A stretch of 64,000 bases of DNA, taken from contig NZ_LWMI01000001.1 of the NCBI RefSeq assembly GCF_001640365.1, forward strand, positions 1 to 64,000, in the 5' to 3' direction. Origin of the DNA: Candidatus Arsenophonus triatominarum. Lineage in GTDB: Bacteria > Pseudomonadota > Gammaproteobacteria > Enterobacterales > Enterobacteriaceae. The position numbers were made by a program, and so were the translations under genes. Under the pieces are notes generated by a model. That model saw only the letters and a list, made by a program, of their open reading frames with translations, ran no database searches and was not told where the DNA came from. Shown piece after piece: positions 20,629 through 31,143 of the stretch. Positions within the stretch are counted from its first letter, which is position 1, and each line of letters opens with the position of its first letter.

Positions 20629-21168
20629 ATGTATAAAGTAATCGCAGCAACCGCAAATCCGGCCAAAATGAACGCTATTCATTTAGCATTTGAAGCTGTT
20701 TTTGGTGCTGGCAATTATCAAATAGAAAGTATCAATGTTAGTAGTAATGTAGCCCAACAACCAATTGGTAATACGGAAACCCGCACAGGTGCGCGCCAGC
20801 GTGTTATGGCTTCACGTCAAGTTAGGCCTGAAGCCGATTTTTGGGTAGGTATTGAAGCTGGGGTTGAAGATGAAATGACTTTTGCCTGGATAACCATTGA
20901 ACATAAACAAATTCGCGGTGAATCGCGTTCTGCCAGTATTATGTTACCGGAGCAAATTTTGTTTAGTATTCAACAAGGCCGCGAGTTAGGCGATGTGATG
21001 GCGAATATCACTGGTATGGCTAATATTAAACACAACGAAGGGGCAATTGGTTTTTTTACCAATGGTTTACTCAGCCGTACCAGTGTCTACCAGCAAGCGC
21101 TTATTTTAGCATTCGCGCCTATCCAACATGAAATTTATAAAGAACTTAATGTGCTACATGACGGCTAA
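20629..21168 (+). CDS. yjjX: Inosine/xanthosine triphosphatase YjjX
   Basis: 179 residues. House-cleaning NTPase that hydrolyses ITP/XTP formed by purine deamination. The N-terminus [19 protein letters not shown] and [10 protein letters not shown] plus [16 protein letters not shown] are conserved in the family. Full length compared with the Escherichia protein (~170). Divergent from gpmB and convergent with trpR, as in Escherichia. Upstream AAAGGA precedes the ATG. Confidence 0.9.
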   Translation: MYKVIAATANPAKMNAIHLAFEAVFGAGNYQIESINVSSNVAQQPIGNTETRTGARQRVMASRQVRPEADFWVGIEAGVEDEMTFAWITIEHKQIRGESRSASIMLPEQILFSIQQGRELGDVMANITGMANIKHNEGAIGFFTNGLLSRTSVYQQALILAFAPIQHEIYKELNVLHDG

Positions 21169-21239
21169 CTCATGTCAGCTTAACCAAATCGTATAAAGAG
21201 TGGCTAAAGGTGTACATTTTACAATTTAATAAAATATGT

Positions 21240-21560
21240 TTATGGCTTGAGTAACTGCTGTTCCAACCAAACTTTCACCTCTTTAGTCGCACTCTTTAGA
21301 CTATTAGAACCCCGCGTGATGGTTGCAATTCCGACACCTAACTCACTTTTAAGTTCCCGCTGACTCATTTCACCGTCCATTAATGCTTGAATAATCCGAA
21401 CTCTAGTCCCCAATGCCACACGTTCATCTGGGGTTAAAAATAATTGTAAAATGGGTTGCTGTAACTCTTGTTGGAAAGCACTACGCAATAATTCGACAAA
21501 GCGTTGCCAATCACTATTTTCTTCAGGTTGAAGGATTGGATCAATAAGATAGTTTTCCAT
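21240..21560 (-). CDS. trpR: Trp operon repressor TrpR
   Basis: 106 residues, about the usual 108. Dimeric repressor that binds trp operators when loaded with tryptophan. The reader-head helix-turn-helix is visible at [22 protein letters not shown], and [21 protein letters not shown] is the conserved core. A palindromic operator sits just upstream (21575-21592), so autoregulation is probably retained. It lies 3' of slt on the same strand in the Escherichia order. Confidence 0.95.
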   Translation of the reverse strand: MENYLIDPILQPEENSDWQRFVELLRSAFQQELQQPILQLFLTPDERVALGTRVRIIQALMDGEMSQRELKSELGVGIATITRGSNSLKSATKEVKVWLEQQLLKP

Positions 21561-21574
21561 ATATATATACCACC

Positions 21575-21592
21575 ATACTATTTAACTAGTAC
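21575..21592. promoter_or_regulatory. Probable TrpR operator
   Basis: ATACTATTTAACTAGTAC closely matches the known trp operator palindrome (…ACTAGTT-AACTAGT…): the right half is perfect and the left half has two changes. It is 15 bases upstream of the trpR start, where autoregulation occurs in Escherichia. Confidence 0.7.
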
Positions 21593-21634
21593 AATAGCAT
21601 AGCATAAACAGCTCGATGATGGACATAAAGAGCA

Positions 21635-23557
21635 CTAATAGTTCATCAACCATTCGCTTTTTGTTAATATTTTAACTGATTTACCGAGAAAATATTGATA
21701 AAAAAAATTGTAGACAAGTACATTTTTAACATAATGTCGCGTTTCAGAAAATGGGATACTTTCAATAAAAGAGATAACATCTAATTTTCCGTTACTGATC
21801 GCTAACCAACGCGCCACTCTGGCAGGTCCAGCATTATAAGCAGCACAAGCTAATACCCGATTAAATCCAAATTGCTGAAAAACTGTCTCTAAATATGCGG
21901 TACCAAGCTCAATATTTTTTTCTGGATCAATTAACATACTACTATCGGTATAATCTGCAATGCCATTCGATTTTGCCACTTGTTGTGCTGTCTGTGGCAT
22001 TAATTGCATCAAACCAATCGCACCCGCAGCAGAACGCACCTGTGGATTCCAACCACTTTCTTGCCTGGCAATCGCCATGGCAAAACTTTTATCAATTTTT
22101 TTATCTTTTGTGTGCCGTTCAAATTCGCGTTCCCAGGCAATAGGAAAACGCTCTGTTAAATAATCCCATAGTTTGGCAATAATTGTCGCCTGTACACTCA
22201 AATCAGCCCACCGATGTTCAAATGCATAGCGTGCTAGTTGCTGTTGGCGGATTTTTTTCTGTCTGATAAGCAGATTAATCCATTCAGTTCGGGCTAAATT
22301 TTCCTTTTTCCAAAACAACAATTCACCAATTCGTTGTACTTCAGGCAATAAATCGATATCATTTTCAGGTTTAGCCGCAACCGCTATATTAATAGGATAC
22401 GGAATGTTCAATTTTTGTGCCGCAACCATAGGATAAAATCCGCGCCGCTTCACCAAGTTGAATAATATCTTTTTACCTTGTTTAGGCTTACCTTGAGCGA
22501 TTAGGGTAATAGCCTGCCAATATTGCCACTCTTCCTTATTTCGGTTTTCTTTAGGTAACCGCTTTAACCATTGCGCAAGCGAAACCATATCATTACTTGC
22601 CAGCGCTAAACGCACCCTTCGTTCACGTAAAGAAATTGAAGATGAGTGTTGAATAACAGTATCACGCCACTTAGCTTGTTGTAGCGTCACATCACCGAAT
22701 AATTGCCAGGCGATATCATCCTTCAATTGCTGCTGTTGTAAATGGCTCATTTTCTGTGCTTGGATAATAATCGGTATCGCAGCCTTGGCCTTCTCTACCG
22801 ACTGACTGGCAAAGCGGTTAAAGAACAACAATATCACTTGTCGATTAAACTCCGATGGCTTGACCAGGCTGGCAAATTTCACCACTAAAGAGGGATATTG
22901 CTGTAATTTGGCCAAGCGCTGGCCGATAATTTGATTTTTAGTTGGTAACCAATTGACTAAGCTGGTAATCAGAGCAGCATCATTGCTTTTAATAGCTAAA
23001 AAAATACGTTGCAAAATCAATTCAGTGGTTAATTGTCCAGCTTGTTGCCAAAGGGTAAAAAGCTGTTCGCACGCTTGGGGTAGTGGATAGCCGTGTAACA
23101 AAATCTGTTTCGCCTCCTGCCAAGCCGCTTGCTTATTACCTATTTGCCATTTTGCATAGTAATAATTACAACGAGCAATAATCGGCTTCGGCGGTGAAGG
23201 ACTAAAAGCTAGCAGGCTATGCCATTCTCTACGCTGGGCAAGCTGATTGACAAAAAGGGTAGATAACTTTTGATTGAGGGGAAAATGGGGATATTGTTTG
23301 ATAAAAGTCTCAACTTGCGCTCTAGAAATGGTATTAAGATCTTGCGTCAATCGCCGATATGCCAGATAAGGATAAAGCGGATATTCGGTTAATGTTGGCA
23401 TCAAACTTGCGACTCGATGATTATCGTTAGCATCCCAGGCTTGCTTAATTGCCTGATAACGCTCACGTTGAGCGGTTAATAAATCACCCAGGGCATGGAA
23501 AGGTAACCAGAGTATTATCAGCAATATTATCTCTGACCACCATTTTCTCGACGTCAT
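21635..23557 (-). CDS. slt: Soluble lytic murein transglycosylase Slt70
   Basis: 640 residues, near the ~645 of the Escherichia enzyme. Periplasmic enzyme that cleaves peptidoglycan to 1,6-anhydro-muropeptides. There is a signal-like N-terminus (WWSEIILLIILWLPFHALG), a long alpha-superhelical region of TPR-like repeats, then the catalytic SLT domain: MAIARQESGWNPQVRS with the catalytic Glu, GAIGLMQLMPQTA, and AYNAGPARVARWL. Upstream of trpR on the same strand as in Escherichia. MITE copy 3 lies in its promoter region, 45 bases before the start. Confidence 0.95.
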   Translation of the reverse strand: MTSRKWWSEIILLIILWLPFHALGDLLTAQRERYQAIKQAWDANDNHRVASLMPTLTEYPLYPYLAYRRLTQDLNTISRAQVETFIKQYPHFPLNQKLSTLFVNQLAQRREWHSLLAFSPSPPKPIIARCNYYYAKWQIGNKQAAWQEAKQILLHGYPLPQACEQLFTLWQQAGQLTTELILQRIFLAIKSNDAALITSLVNWLPTKNQIIGQRLAKLQQYPSLVVKFASLVKPSEFNRQVILLFFNRFASQSVEKAKAAIPIIIQAQKMSHLQQQQLKDDIAWQLFGDVTLQQAKWRDTVIQHSSSISLRERRVRLALASNDMVSLAQWLKRLPKENRNKEEWQYWQAITLIAQGKPKQGKKILFNLVKRRGFYPMVAAQKLNIPYPINIAVAAKPENDIDLLPEVQRIGELLFWKKENLARTEWINLLIRQKKIRQQQLARYAFEHRWADLSVQATIIAKLWDYLTERFPIAWEREFERHTKDKKIDKSFAMAIARQESGWNPQVRSAAGAIGLMQLMPQTAQQVAKSNGIADYTDSSMLIDPEKNIELGTAYLETVFQQFGFNRVLACAAYNAGPARVARWLAISNGKLDVISFIESIPFSETRHYVKNVLVYNFFYQYFLGKSVKILTKSEWLMNY

Positions 23558-23602
23558 TATTTACTCCTGTTGTAAGATAACCATATCTATATAAAATATT
23601 AT

Positions 23603-23791
23603 CACGAGTTTCGCACAGACATATAAAGTTCTAAAAATAGCTAAAATAATGTTTTATCCGCAAGATACTAAATAATATAAAATATATATTTATTTCAATA
23701 AGTTATATTGAATTAGCAATTTTTGCGAATTATATATTATGTTGAATTGAGCTTAAAAATAACTTGTTTATTTGTCGGTGCGAAACTCGTG
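23603..23791. mobile_element. MITE copy 3 (type B)
   Basis: 189 bp, ends CACGAGTTTCGCAC / GTGCGAAACTCGTG, flanked by ATTAT duplicates. Interior nearly identical to copy 2. It sits 45 bases upstream of slt and may affect slt transcription. Confidence 0.85.
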
Positions 23792-24186
23792 ATTATTATC
23801 CAAAACAAATATAATTACTGAACTAATTTAAGAAAATAGATCATAAAAATATAATTCCATAGGATTGCAAAATGATTGCCAGTACGCTTGACGAACAATA
23901 TCCTACATAAAAATTAAACTATTAATGATGTAAATAGGATCGTGTATAATAACCACTCAGCAACCTACCCGCTTAATTAAATGGCTCAATACAATGTGAA
24001 TAAGGTAATCATTTATTTTAATAAAACTTTATGCTAAAGATCAGCAATAAATCTTGATTAGATCTTATTAATATTATTAATCGCAATTTAGGCAGAGTTT
24101 AATCAAGTGCCTGAATATTTTCTTCAAATGAGATAAGCAACACGTTGATATCTAAAATTATTCAATTAGCTAAAAGGTAGAATAAA
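23792..24186. other. Non-coding gap between slt/MITE and ettA
   Basis: 395 very AT-rich bases. I see no open frame longer than about 30 codons and no structured RNA. It should hold the ettA promoter; no confident -10/-35 pair stands out. Confidence 0.5.
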
Positions 24187-25854
24187 TTGGCACAGTTCGT
24201 CTATTCCATGCATCGAGTGGGAAAAATTGTCCCACCGAAAAGACATATCTTAAAAAATATCTCTCTTAGTTTCTTTCCGAGTGCCAAAATTGGTGTTCTT
24301 GGCCTTAATGGAGCGGGTAAATCAACATTACTTCGTATTATGGCTGGTATCGATACTGAAATTGAAGGTGAGGCACGTCCCAATCCAGGGATCAAAATTG
24401 GCTATCTCTCCCAGGAACCAAAACTTAATCCTAATCATACCGTACGTGAAGCAGTCGAAGAGGCTGTTAGTGAAATAAAAAATGCCCTTACTCGCCTTGA
24501 TGAAGTCTATGCTGCCTATGCTGAACCTGATGCTGACTTTGATAAACTGGCAAAAGAGCAAGGCCAGTTAGAAGCTATTTTGCAATCACATGACGGACAC
24601 AATTTGGATAACCAGTTGGAGCGTGCAGCCGATGCATTACGCTTACCAGCCTGGGAGGCAAAAATAGAACAACTTTCAGGTGGAGAGCGGCGTCGGATAG
24701 CTATTTGTCGTTTACTGCTGGAAAAACCCGATATGCTATTGCTTGATGAACCAACTAACCATTTGGATGCAGAATCCGTTGCCTGGTTAGAACGGTTTTT
24801 ACATGATTACGAAGGTACTGTTGTTGCTATCACTCACGATCGCTACTTCTTAGATAACGTGGCAGGTTGGATCCTGGAACTTGATCGCGGAGAGGGTATT
24901 CCATGGGAAGGTAATTATTCCTCTTGGTTAGAACAAAAAGAGACTCGCTTAGCACAAGAGGCTTCCAGCGAAGCGGCTCGCCGCAAATCGATCGAAAAAG
25001 AACTTGAGTGGATCCGACAAAATCCTAAAGGCCGGCAAGCAAAAGGAAAAGCCCGTTTAGCCCGTTTTGAAGAGTTAAACAGTGTTGACTATCAAAAACG
25101 TAACGAAACCAGCGAGCTCTTCATTCCGCCAGGACCTCGTCTTGGAGACAAAGTTTTAACGGTTGAAAATCTCAGTAAATTCTATGGTGATCGGGTTTTA
25201 ATTGATAACCTTAGTTTCTCGATCCCTAAAGGGGCTATTGTGGGTATTATCGGCCCTAATGGCGCGGGAAAGTCAACCCTTTTTCGCATGATTTCAGGTC
25301 AAGAACAGCCTGACTCTGGCACAATAACCTTAGGTGAAACCGTCAAAGTTGCCTCAGTTGAACAATTTCGTGACACCATGGACAATAATAAAACAGTGTG
25401 GGAAGAGGTATCTGGCGGACAAGACATTATGCGTATCGGTAATTTCGAAATCCCAAGTAGAGCTTACGTCGGACGCTTTAATTTCAAAGGGGTTGATCAG
25501 GGTAAGCGAGTTGGAGAACTCTCTGGTGGTGAACGTGGACGTTTACACTTGGCAAAACTACTCCAGGTTGGTGGTAATATGCTACTATTGGATGAGCCAA
25601 CTAACGATTTGGATGTCGAAACATTACGCGCGTTAGAAAACGCATTACTGGAATTTCCTGGCAGTGCATTAGTTATTTCCCACGATCGCTGGTTTCTTGA
25701 CCGTATTGCCACTCATATTATCGATTATCAGGATGAAGGAAAAGTCACCTTCTTTGAAGGTAATTTTAGTGAATATGAAGATTATAAAAAACGGACATTG
25801 GGCGCTGATGCGTTAGAACCTCATCGCATCAAATATAAAAAGATGAGCAAATAA
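24187..25854 (+). CDS. ettA: Energy-dependent translational throttle protein EttA
   Basis: 555 residues, matching family length. ABC-F ATPase that binds the ribosomal E site and gates entry into elongation by ATP/ADP ratio. Start is TTG at 24187, giving the conserved MAQFVYSMHRVGKIVPPKRH; AAAAGGT is a few bases upstream. Two ABC domains: Walker A GLNGAGKST and GPNGAGKST, signatures LSGGERRR and LSGGERGR, Walker B LLLDEPTNHLDAES and LLLDEPTNDLDVET. The arm and linker region (RRKSIEKELEWIRQ) is complete. Convergent with nadR across a hairpin terminator. Confidence 0.95.
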   Translation: MAQFVYSMHRVGKIVPPKRHILKNISLSFFPSAKIGVLGLNGAGKSTLLRIMAGIDTEIEGEARPNPGIKIGYLSQEPKLNPNHTVREAVEEAVSEIKNALTRLDEVYAAYAEPDADFDKLAKEQGQLEAILQSHDGHNLDNQLERAADALRLPAWEAKIEQLSGGERRRIAICRLLLEKPDMLLLDEPTNHLDAESVAWLERFLHDYEGTVVAITHDRYFLDNVAGWILELDRGEGIPWEGNYSSWLEQKETRLAQEASSEAARRKSIEKELEWIRQNPKGRQAKGKARLARFEELNSVDYQKRNETSELFIPPGPRLGDKVLTVENLSKFYGDRVLIDNLSFSIPKGAIVGIIGPNGAGKSTLFRMISGQEQPDSGTITLGETVKVASVEQFRDTMDNNKTVWEEVSGGQDIMRIGNFEIPSRAYVGRFNFKGVDQGKRVGELSGGERGRLHLAKLLQVGGNMLLLDEPTNDLDVETLRALENALLEFPGSALVISHDRWFLDRIATHIIDYQDEGKVTFFEGNFSEYEDYKKRTLGADALEPHRIKYKKMSK

Positions 25855-25872
25855 ATAAGCCAAATAAAATAA

Positions 25873-25895
25873 GGCTTGCTAAAGCGAGCCTTATA
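25873..25895. terminator. Hairpin terminator between ettA and nadR
   Basis: AAGGCTTGC-taaa(g)-GCGAGCCTT forms a nine-pair stem with one G-U pair, flanked by A- and T-rich runs, and so can serve both convergent genes. Confidence 0.65.
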
Positions 25896-25897
25896 AT

Positions 25898-27145
25898 TTA
25901 AAAACTCGGAGATTTTTCATCCATCATAAGTAGTTGCTGAACCAACTCAATACAGCGTAAAAAACGCTCATCATAATTAGGCGAATCAACCACCACAAAT
26001 TCCACTTGATTTTCAATCAGTAGTTCAATCAATAAATTTTGAAATGTTATACGTTCTTCATCACTACCCAAACTGCGTAATCCATCAGCGACCCATGGGG
26101 TATTATTTTCTAATAAAATAACCAGATCAAAACGATATTCATCAATTAATGCTTGCACAAAAGGATGTGGTTTCCCCTCATATCGTTTACAAAAAGCTTG
26201 GGTGGTAATGAAATCAGTATCGATAAAGGCAACTTTATTGGCAAATTTAACGGTAAAATCAATGTATTTTGCATGACCCAATGCTATCTTGTCATAGTCA
26301 GAATATTGTAACGCCATCTCATCACCACCTAAATGAGAGAAAACATAATCACGACCATATTCCCATGCACTGGTGGTGTTAAAAATATTCGCAAGCTTAT
26401 TAACTAAAGTCGATTTACCACTTGATTCTCCACCTAATATGGCTACCTTACGCACAAAAAATGGTTTTACTTCCGTTGGAATATATTCCCAATACCGAAA
26501 TGGCGCTTGCCTAATTTGATTGCCACTAATATTCATAAATGTGCGCTCAGGATCAATAAGCACCACATCTGCACCAAGATATTTTTTATAATTCGCAATA
26601 TCATCCATTTCGCCAGAATAAATAAATTGTGGTTGAATATTTTTTGCCCTTAAAAATTTTTTCATTCCTTCGCTCCATACTTGCCAGCCATGTGGGTATG
26701 GTTCTATGCCTTGCTCATCAAAGGAATGAATATAAATATTTTTTTGATATTTGAAAGTTTGTAATAACCATCGTAGCCGATCGCTTACTGTCGGGCGCTG
26801 TGACATCGAACTGTCGATAAAAAGCGCTCGATCACGAGTTTCATCATGACAAAGAATGACATATAATTCATCAACTTGACTACAAGCACGCTGTATCAGG
26901 TAAATATGTCCTGTATGCAATGGATAAAACTTACCAAATACCACACCAATACGTTTAGGCTTTAATGGATATTCAATATTTAAAAAACGATGCAATGCGG
27001 CAATTTTTCGCGCGCTAGGATTATTAATTTTTTCATTAATTAATTGGTTTAAATAACCTTTTATCATGCCGCAAGCAGTCGCAATCTGTTGTAAAGTACA
27101 ACCTGTTTGCTTAATAGCCTGTTTCAAATAATCAAACTGTTTCAT
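25898..27145 (-). CDS. nadR: NadR: NAD repressor, NMN adenylyltransferase and ribosylnicotinamide kinase
   Basis: 415 residues, full length. An N-terminal Cro-like helix-turn-helix (residues ~10-45: CTLQQIATACGMIKGYLNQL) for repression, a nucleotidyltransferase domain (GVVFGKFYPLHTGHIYLI, then ISGNQIRQAPFRYW), and a C-terminal kinase domain with Walker A GGESSGKST. It salvages nicotinamide riboside and senses NAD. Located 11 bases after radA on the same strand, so the two are probably cotranscribed. No lesion seen. Confidence 0.95.
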   Translation of the reverse strand: MKQFDYLKQAIKQTGCTLQQIATACGMIKGYLNQLINEKINNPSARKIAALHRFLNIEYPLKPKRIGVVFGKFYPLHTGHIYLIQRACSQVDELYVILCHDETRDRALFIDSSMSQRPTVSDRLRWLLQTFKYQKNIYIHSFDEQGIEPYPHGWQVWSEGMKKFLRAKNIQPQFIYSGEMDDIANYKKYLGADVVLIDPERTFMNISGNQIRQAPFRYWEYIPTEVKPFFVRKVAILGGESSGKSTLVNKLANIFNTTSAWEYGRDYVFSHLGGDEMALQYSDYDKIALGHAKYIDFTVKFANKVAFIDTDFITTQAFCKRYEGKPHPFVQALIDEYRFDLVILLENNTPWVADGLRSLGSDEERITFQNLLIELLIENQVEFVVVDSPNYDERFLRCIELVQQLLMMDEKSPSF

Positions 27146-27156
27146 CGCTTCTCCGG

Positions 27157-28539
27157 TTAATCAAAGTTTTCCATAACCGTTAATGCCTCTGACAGTTTTT
27201 TCACACCAAATAACTGCATATTGGGTAATGGTTTTTTGGGCACATTAGCATAAGGGACAATCGCTCGTTTAAAACCATGTTTTGCCGCCTCAATAATCCG
27301 CTCTTGGCCACTAGGTACTGGACGGATTTCACCCGCCAATCCAACCTCACCAAAAACCACAACATCACGCGGTAATGGACGATTACGGAAACTGGATACT
27401 AAAGAAAAGAGTAAAGCAAGATCAGCACTGGTTTCCGTCACTTTAACCCCACCAACAACATTAACAAAAACATCTTGATCCGACATCTGTAATCCACCAT
27501 GCCGATGCAAAATAGCCAGCAAAATCGCTAATCGATTCTGCTCTAAACCGACAGCAACGCGTCGCGGATTAGCTAGCATTGAATAGTCCACTAGTGCCTG
27601 AATTTCCACCAGCAATGGTCGCGTTCCTTCCCAAACAACCATCACCGAGCTGCCCGAAGTGATCTCTTCTGCTCTACTGAGAAAAATAGCCGATGGGTTA
27701 CTCACTTCCTTTAACCCCTTTTCCGTCATAGCAAATACACCCAGTTCATTAACAGCACCAAATCGATTTTTATGACTTCTTAAGGTACGAAATCGTGAAT
27801 CTGCTTCACCATCGAGCATTATCGAACAGTCAATGCAGTGTTCAAGTACTTTCGGGCCTGCCAAAGAACCATCTTTTGTGACATGCCCTACCATGATAAT
27901 GGCGATCCCTCGTGTTTTAGCAAATCGGGTAAGATAAGTCGCAGTTTCTCGGACTTGTGCCACACTACCAGGTGATGACTGTATATCCGCGATATGCATG
28001 ACCTGAATAGAATCAATCACCATCAATTTTGGCTGTTCCTGCTCTGCAATCAAACAAATTTGCTCAATACTGGTTTCAGATAACATATTGAGATTATCGG
28101 ACGGTAACCCTAATCGATGAGCTCGCATCGCCACTTGCTGTAAAGACTCCTCACCGGTGACGTATAAAGTTTTCATTTGCGATGAAAGCCGACACATAGT
28201 TTGCAGAAGCAATGTGCTTTTACCAGCGCCTGGGTTACCACCAATTAAAATCGCGCTACCAGGTACCACACCACCACCGAGAACACGATCAAATTCTTTA
28301 AAATCAGTAGAAAAACGTGGCAATGCTTCTAAACTAATGGCAGACAATTTCTGTACTTGGTTACCTGTAGCGCTACCGGCATAACCATTAAGGCGTTCTG
28401 CTCGCAAGGTAGAACTGGCAGCTAACCTTACCTCGGTGATCGTATTCCATGTATGACAAGCGATACATTGGCCTTGCCAGCGTGGATAATCTGCACCACA
28501 TTCATTACAGACAAATGCTCTTTTTATTGCTTTTGCCAC
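27157..28539 (-). CDS. radA: DNA repair protein RadA
   Basis: 460 residues, the usual length. RecA-like branch-migration ATPase. Zinc finger CNECG…CIAC at the N-terminus, Walker A GGNPGAGKST, the RadA-specific KNRFG motif (SHKNRFGAVNELG), and a C-terminal Lon-protease-like domain (DVFVNVVGGVKVTETSADLA). Between serB and nadR in the Escherichia order, all on the same strand. Confidence 0.95.
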   Translation of the reverse strand: MAKAIKRAFVCNECGADYPRWQGQCIACHTWNTITEVRLAASSTLRAERLNGYAGSATGNQVQKLSAISLEALPRFSTDFKEFDRVLGGGVVPGSAILIGGNPGAGKSTLLLQTMCRLSSQMKTLYVTGEESLQQVAMRAHRLGLPSDNLNMLSETSIEQICLIAEQEQPKLMVIDSIQVMHIADIQSSPGSVAQVRETATYLTRFAKTRGIAIIMVGHVTKDGSLAGPKVLEHCIDCSIMLDGEADSRFRTLRSHKNRFGAVNELGVFAMTEKGLKEVSNPSAIFLSRAEEITSGSSVMVVWEGTRPLLVEIQALVDYSMLANPRRVAVGLEQNRLAILLAILHRHGGLQMSDQDVFVNVVGGVKVTETSADLALLFSLVSSFRNRPLPRDVVVFGEVGLAGEIRPVPSGQERIIEAAKHGFKRAIVPYANVPKKPLPNMQLFGVKKLSEALTVMENFD

Positions 28540-28572
28540 CGTTATTGCCTCTTTTATTTATTGTTTTGATCG

Positions 28573-29550
28573 TTAACGCTCTTCATGCTTTAAGCCACCA
28601 CTTAAAACACAATGTACGCCCATCAAATCTGCATGTTGAATCGCTACTTTTGCCCTGGCCTGTACTTTAGATTTAGCATGATAAGCAATACCCAATCCCG
28701 CCTTACGGATCATTTTTACATCATTTGAGCCATCACCAATAGCAACGGTTTGCTCGATTGGAATAGAGAATTGTCTAGCTAATTTTATTAAGGTTTGTGC
28801 TTTGACTTTAGCATCCACAATGTTGCCATTTACCTTACCGGTCAATTTGTTATCTTTAATTTCAAGTTTGTTAGCCACCGCAGCGGTTAATTTTAATTTT
28901 TCCTTCAAATAATTAGTAAAAAAATTAAATCCGCCTGAAACAATAACAACATGCCAATCAAATGCCTGCAACTTACGGACAAGACTGGTTAAGCCTGGTG
29001 TCAGTGGCATATGCTCTAATACATTTTGCAAAATTAGCATGTCGGTTCCAGCAAGTAACTTAACCCGGGCTTTTAAACTTTCACTAAAATCAATTTCCCC
29101 TTGCATAGCGCGTTCTGTAATTTCAGCAACCTGCTGGCCAACTCCCGCCAAACGAGCAATTTCATCAATACATTCGATCTGAATTGCCGTTGAATCCATA
29201 TCCATCACCAACAAGCCTGGCGCACGTAAACGGGGAATATTACCCAGCGGTACAACATCTAAACTACACTCTTCAGCTATTTTCTTTATTTTTGCGCTTA
29301 AGCTCCCCGCGATACGAACGACTTGATAATCATCAATACGCCAAGAAGAAACAATCACAATCGCATTACCAGAGCGTTGTTGAAAGTGACTGATACGTTG
29401 CTTATTCAGTCCTCGTCCATAAAGCAACCAACCACTATCCCCAGCCCGATAATCCAAAGGCATGACCTCTTCACCACTTAGTGAAAGCGGTAATCCAGGC
29501 CATTTTTGGATCTCATTAGGCAAATAACAATAGGTTAAACTCGTCGACAT
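28573..29550 (-). CDS. serB: Phosphoserine phosphatase
   Basis: 325 residues. Last step of serine synthesis. HAD-family motifs: DMDSTAIQIECID (nucleophile Asp), VSGGFNFF, K in the following loop, and GDGSNDVKMI. The N-terminal regulatory part is present and matches the Escherichia length. Upstream of radA, separated by 33 bases. Confidence 0.95.
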   Translation of the reverse strand: MSTSLTYCYLPNEIQKWPGLPLSLSGEEVMPLDYRAGDSGWLLYGRGLNKQRISHFQQRSGNAIVIVSSWRIDDYQVVRIAGSLSAKIKKIAEECSLDVVPLGNIPRLRAPGLLVMDMDSTAIQIECIDEIARLAGVGQQVAEITERAMQGEIDFSESLKARVKLLAGTDMLILQNVLEHMPLTPGLTSLVRKLQAFDWHVVIVSGGFNFFTNYLKEKLKLTAAVANKLEIKDNKLTGKVNGNIVDAKVKAQTLIKLARQFSIPIEQTVAIGDGSNDVKMIRKAGLGIAYHAKSKVQARAKVAIQHADLMGVHCVLSGGLKHEER

Positions 29551-29672
29551 TAATTCATACTCCTGTCATCCAATTCACGACAATTAGCCAACAAAAAAAC
29601 GACTTTTCAAACTATCCTATCATCTTAACCTCTGGCCAATATGATAATGAACTAAGTTTAAAAGAGCCGATT

Positions 29673-29929
29673 ATGATTAAAACGAAATTAAAGTTTCGAT
29701 TACATAAAACTGTTATCATTTTAATTTGCCTCTTCTTACCTAATTATTCTAATCCAAAAGGTTAGTTATTTTAGTCAGTTACATCAGAAAATCAGAGTCG
29801 AGCAGTTTAAAGAATTGGCTCATACACATCCTGAACAAGTCGCTTTTAGCTTATCCAATTATATACAAAGTGATGGTAATAATTTTAATAATAAACAGAT
29901 CCTAGCCATTCTTAATCAATTAACAATTA
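29673..29929 (+). pseudogene. smp: smp (ytjB) 5' part, frameshifted and interrupted
   Basis: Reads MIKTKLKFRLHKTVIILICL, as expected for the membrane protein divergent from serB, then stops. The next frame continues with SYFSQLHQKIRVEQFKELAH and HPEQVAFSLSNYIQSDGNN to the IS701-like insertion at 29930. A last scrap (ESAKEIKIAKKKAD, stop at 31228-31230) may be the C-terminus after the insertion, which would mean the middle has been deleted. Confidence 0.75.
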
Positions 29930-29981
29930 CACGAGTTTCGCACAAAACTAATTTGGATACGCTAATAAAACACGGATGTGC

Positions 29982-30890
29982 TCAGTAATAGCATTTTTGA
30001 TTACGTCCCAATTTTGTTGATAAAGGGTTATTTTTTTCAGATATACGACGTTTATGTTGTTCAAACCACGCAGAAATAGCGAGAAAAATATGATTTCTTT
30101 GCGCTCGGCTCGTGCGAGCCTGACAGCGTTCAACACCACAATTTTGTTTAACTTCTCGATGATAAACTTCAACAGACCAACGGGCATCCATGATAGATTT
30201 GACGTATTCAAGGGTGGGATTATCTTTATTTGTTACTATGTAATCAATACGGCCGTTTTTGGCTGTAAATTTGAAAACAGTCACCCAACCGTAGCCTCGT
30301 AAGTGTATTGGAGTTCCTTCTTCTGAGATGTCTAACTTGTTCAGTTGTTTGTTATGGTTAACAATCCTGTTTTTCTCAGCGTGGTTACCCAGACCCAACC
30401 ATGAGAGCGAATTGATTTCAGATTATCCAGGTAGAATACCAGGCATCCATCACTACCGCTTCTGGTATGATCCCTCTTTTTTTAGCAAGAGCGAGCATTT
30501 CGGAAAAGTGCGTGTTTTTTGTTTTTCCATCAGAATCTTTATCATAAATACGATAATCAATAGGAATTGATTCAACAGTTGTTAGATTATGCCAAAGTAA
30601 ATTAACTAAACCTATGCCAGCAATAACATCATGTTCATTACCTGAATATTGATAATGGACCATCTCTATTTTTTTACTACGTGTTTTGGCAATCAATGTA
30701 TCATCGGCAATTAGTACGCAAGGGCTTTTTTTTGTCTATAGAAGGTTGAACTAATCGCCATAAGTCTTTAGGTCGAAAACATCTAATTTTTAGCCATCGG
30801 CTAATAGTGTCATGAGATAAAGGCGATGGGCTTACTTATGATAACGCCAAACCAGAGTATCTTAACACTGCTTACTTGTAAGAACGTTTT
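29982..30890 (-). pseudogene. IS701-like transposase, broken
   Basis: The pieces read SKKIEMVHYQYSGNEHDVIA, then SDGKTKNTHFSEMLALAKKR, MDAWYS, GRIDYIVTNKDNPTLEYVKS, and RWSVEVYHREVKQNCGVERC with RAQRNHIFLAISAWFEQHKR, a DDE domain with the late catalytic Glu. The frame breaks at several places (near 30400, 30425 and 30725). Other damaged copies are at 51596 and 60285. Confidence 0.65.
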
Positions 30891-30951
30891 ATAGATATTT
30901 TTAATGCATGGATAACCGGACAAAATATGAACACCCTAATTTTTTCTTGTT

Positions 30952-31143
30952 CACGAGTTTCGCACCAATAAAAAAACGCTCTATTTTTAAGTTTAATTCA
31001 GCATAATATATAAATAGACAAAATCTTATAAATTAAAAGCAACTTATTGTAATTTAAAGAAATTTATACGTTTTAGTAACTTGCAAATTAACCATTGCTT
31101 TTAAGCCATTTCTGGAATTTTATATGCCTGTGCGAAACTCGTG
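30952..31143. mobile_element. MITE copy 4 (type A) inside IS701-like E1
   Basis: 192 bp, flanked by TTGTT on both sides, inserted into the right end of the related IS. So the non-autonomous element jumped into the element that shares its ends. Confidence 0.85.
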
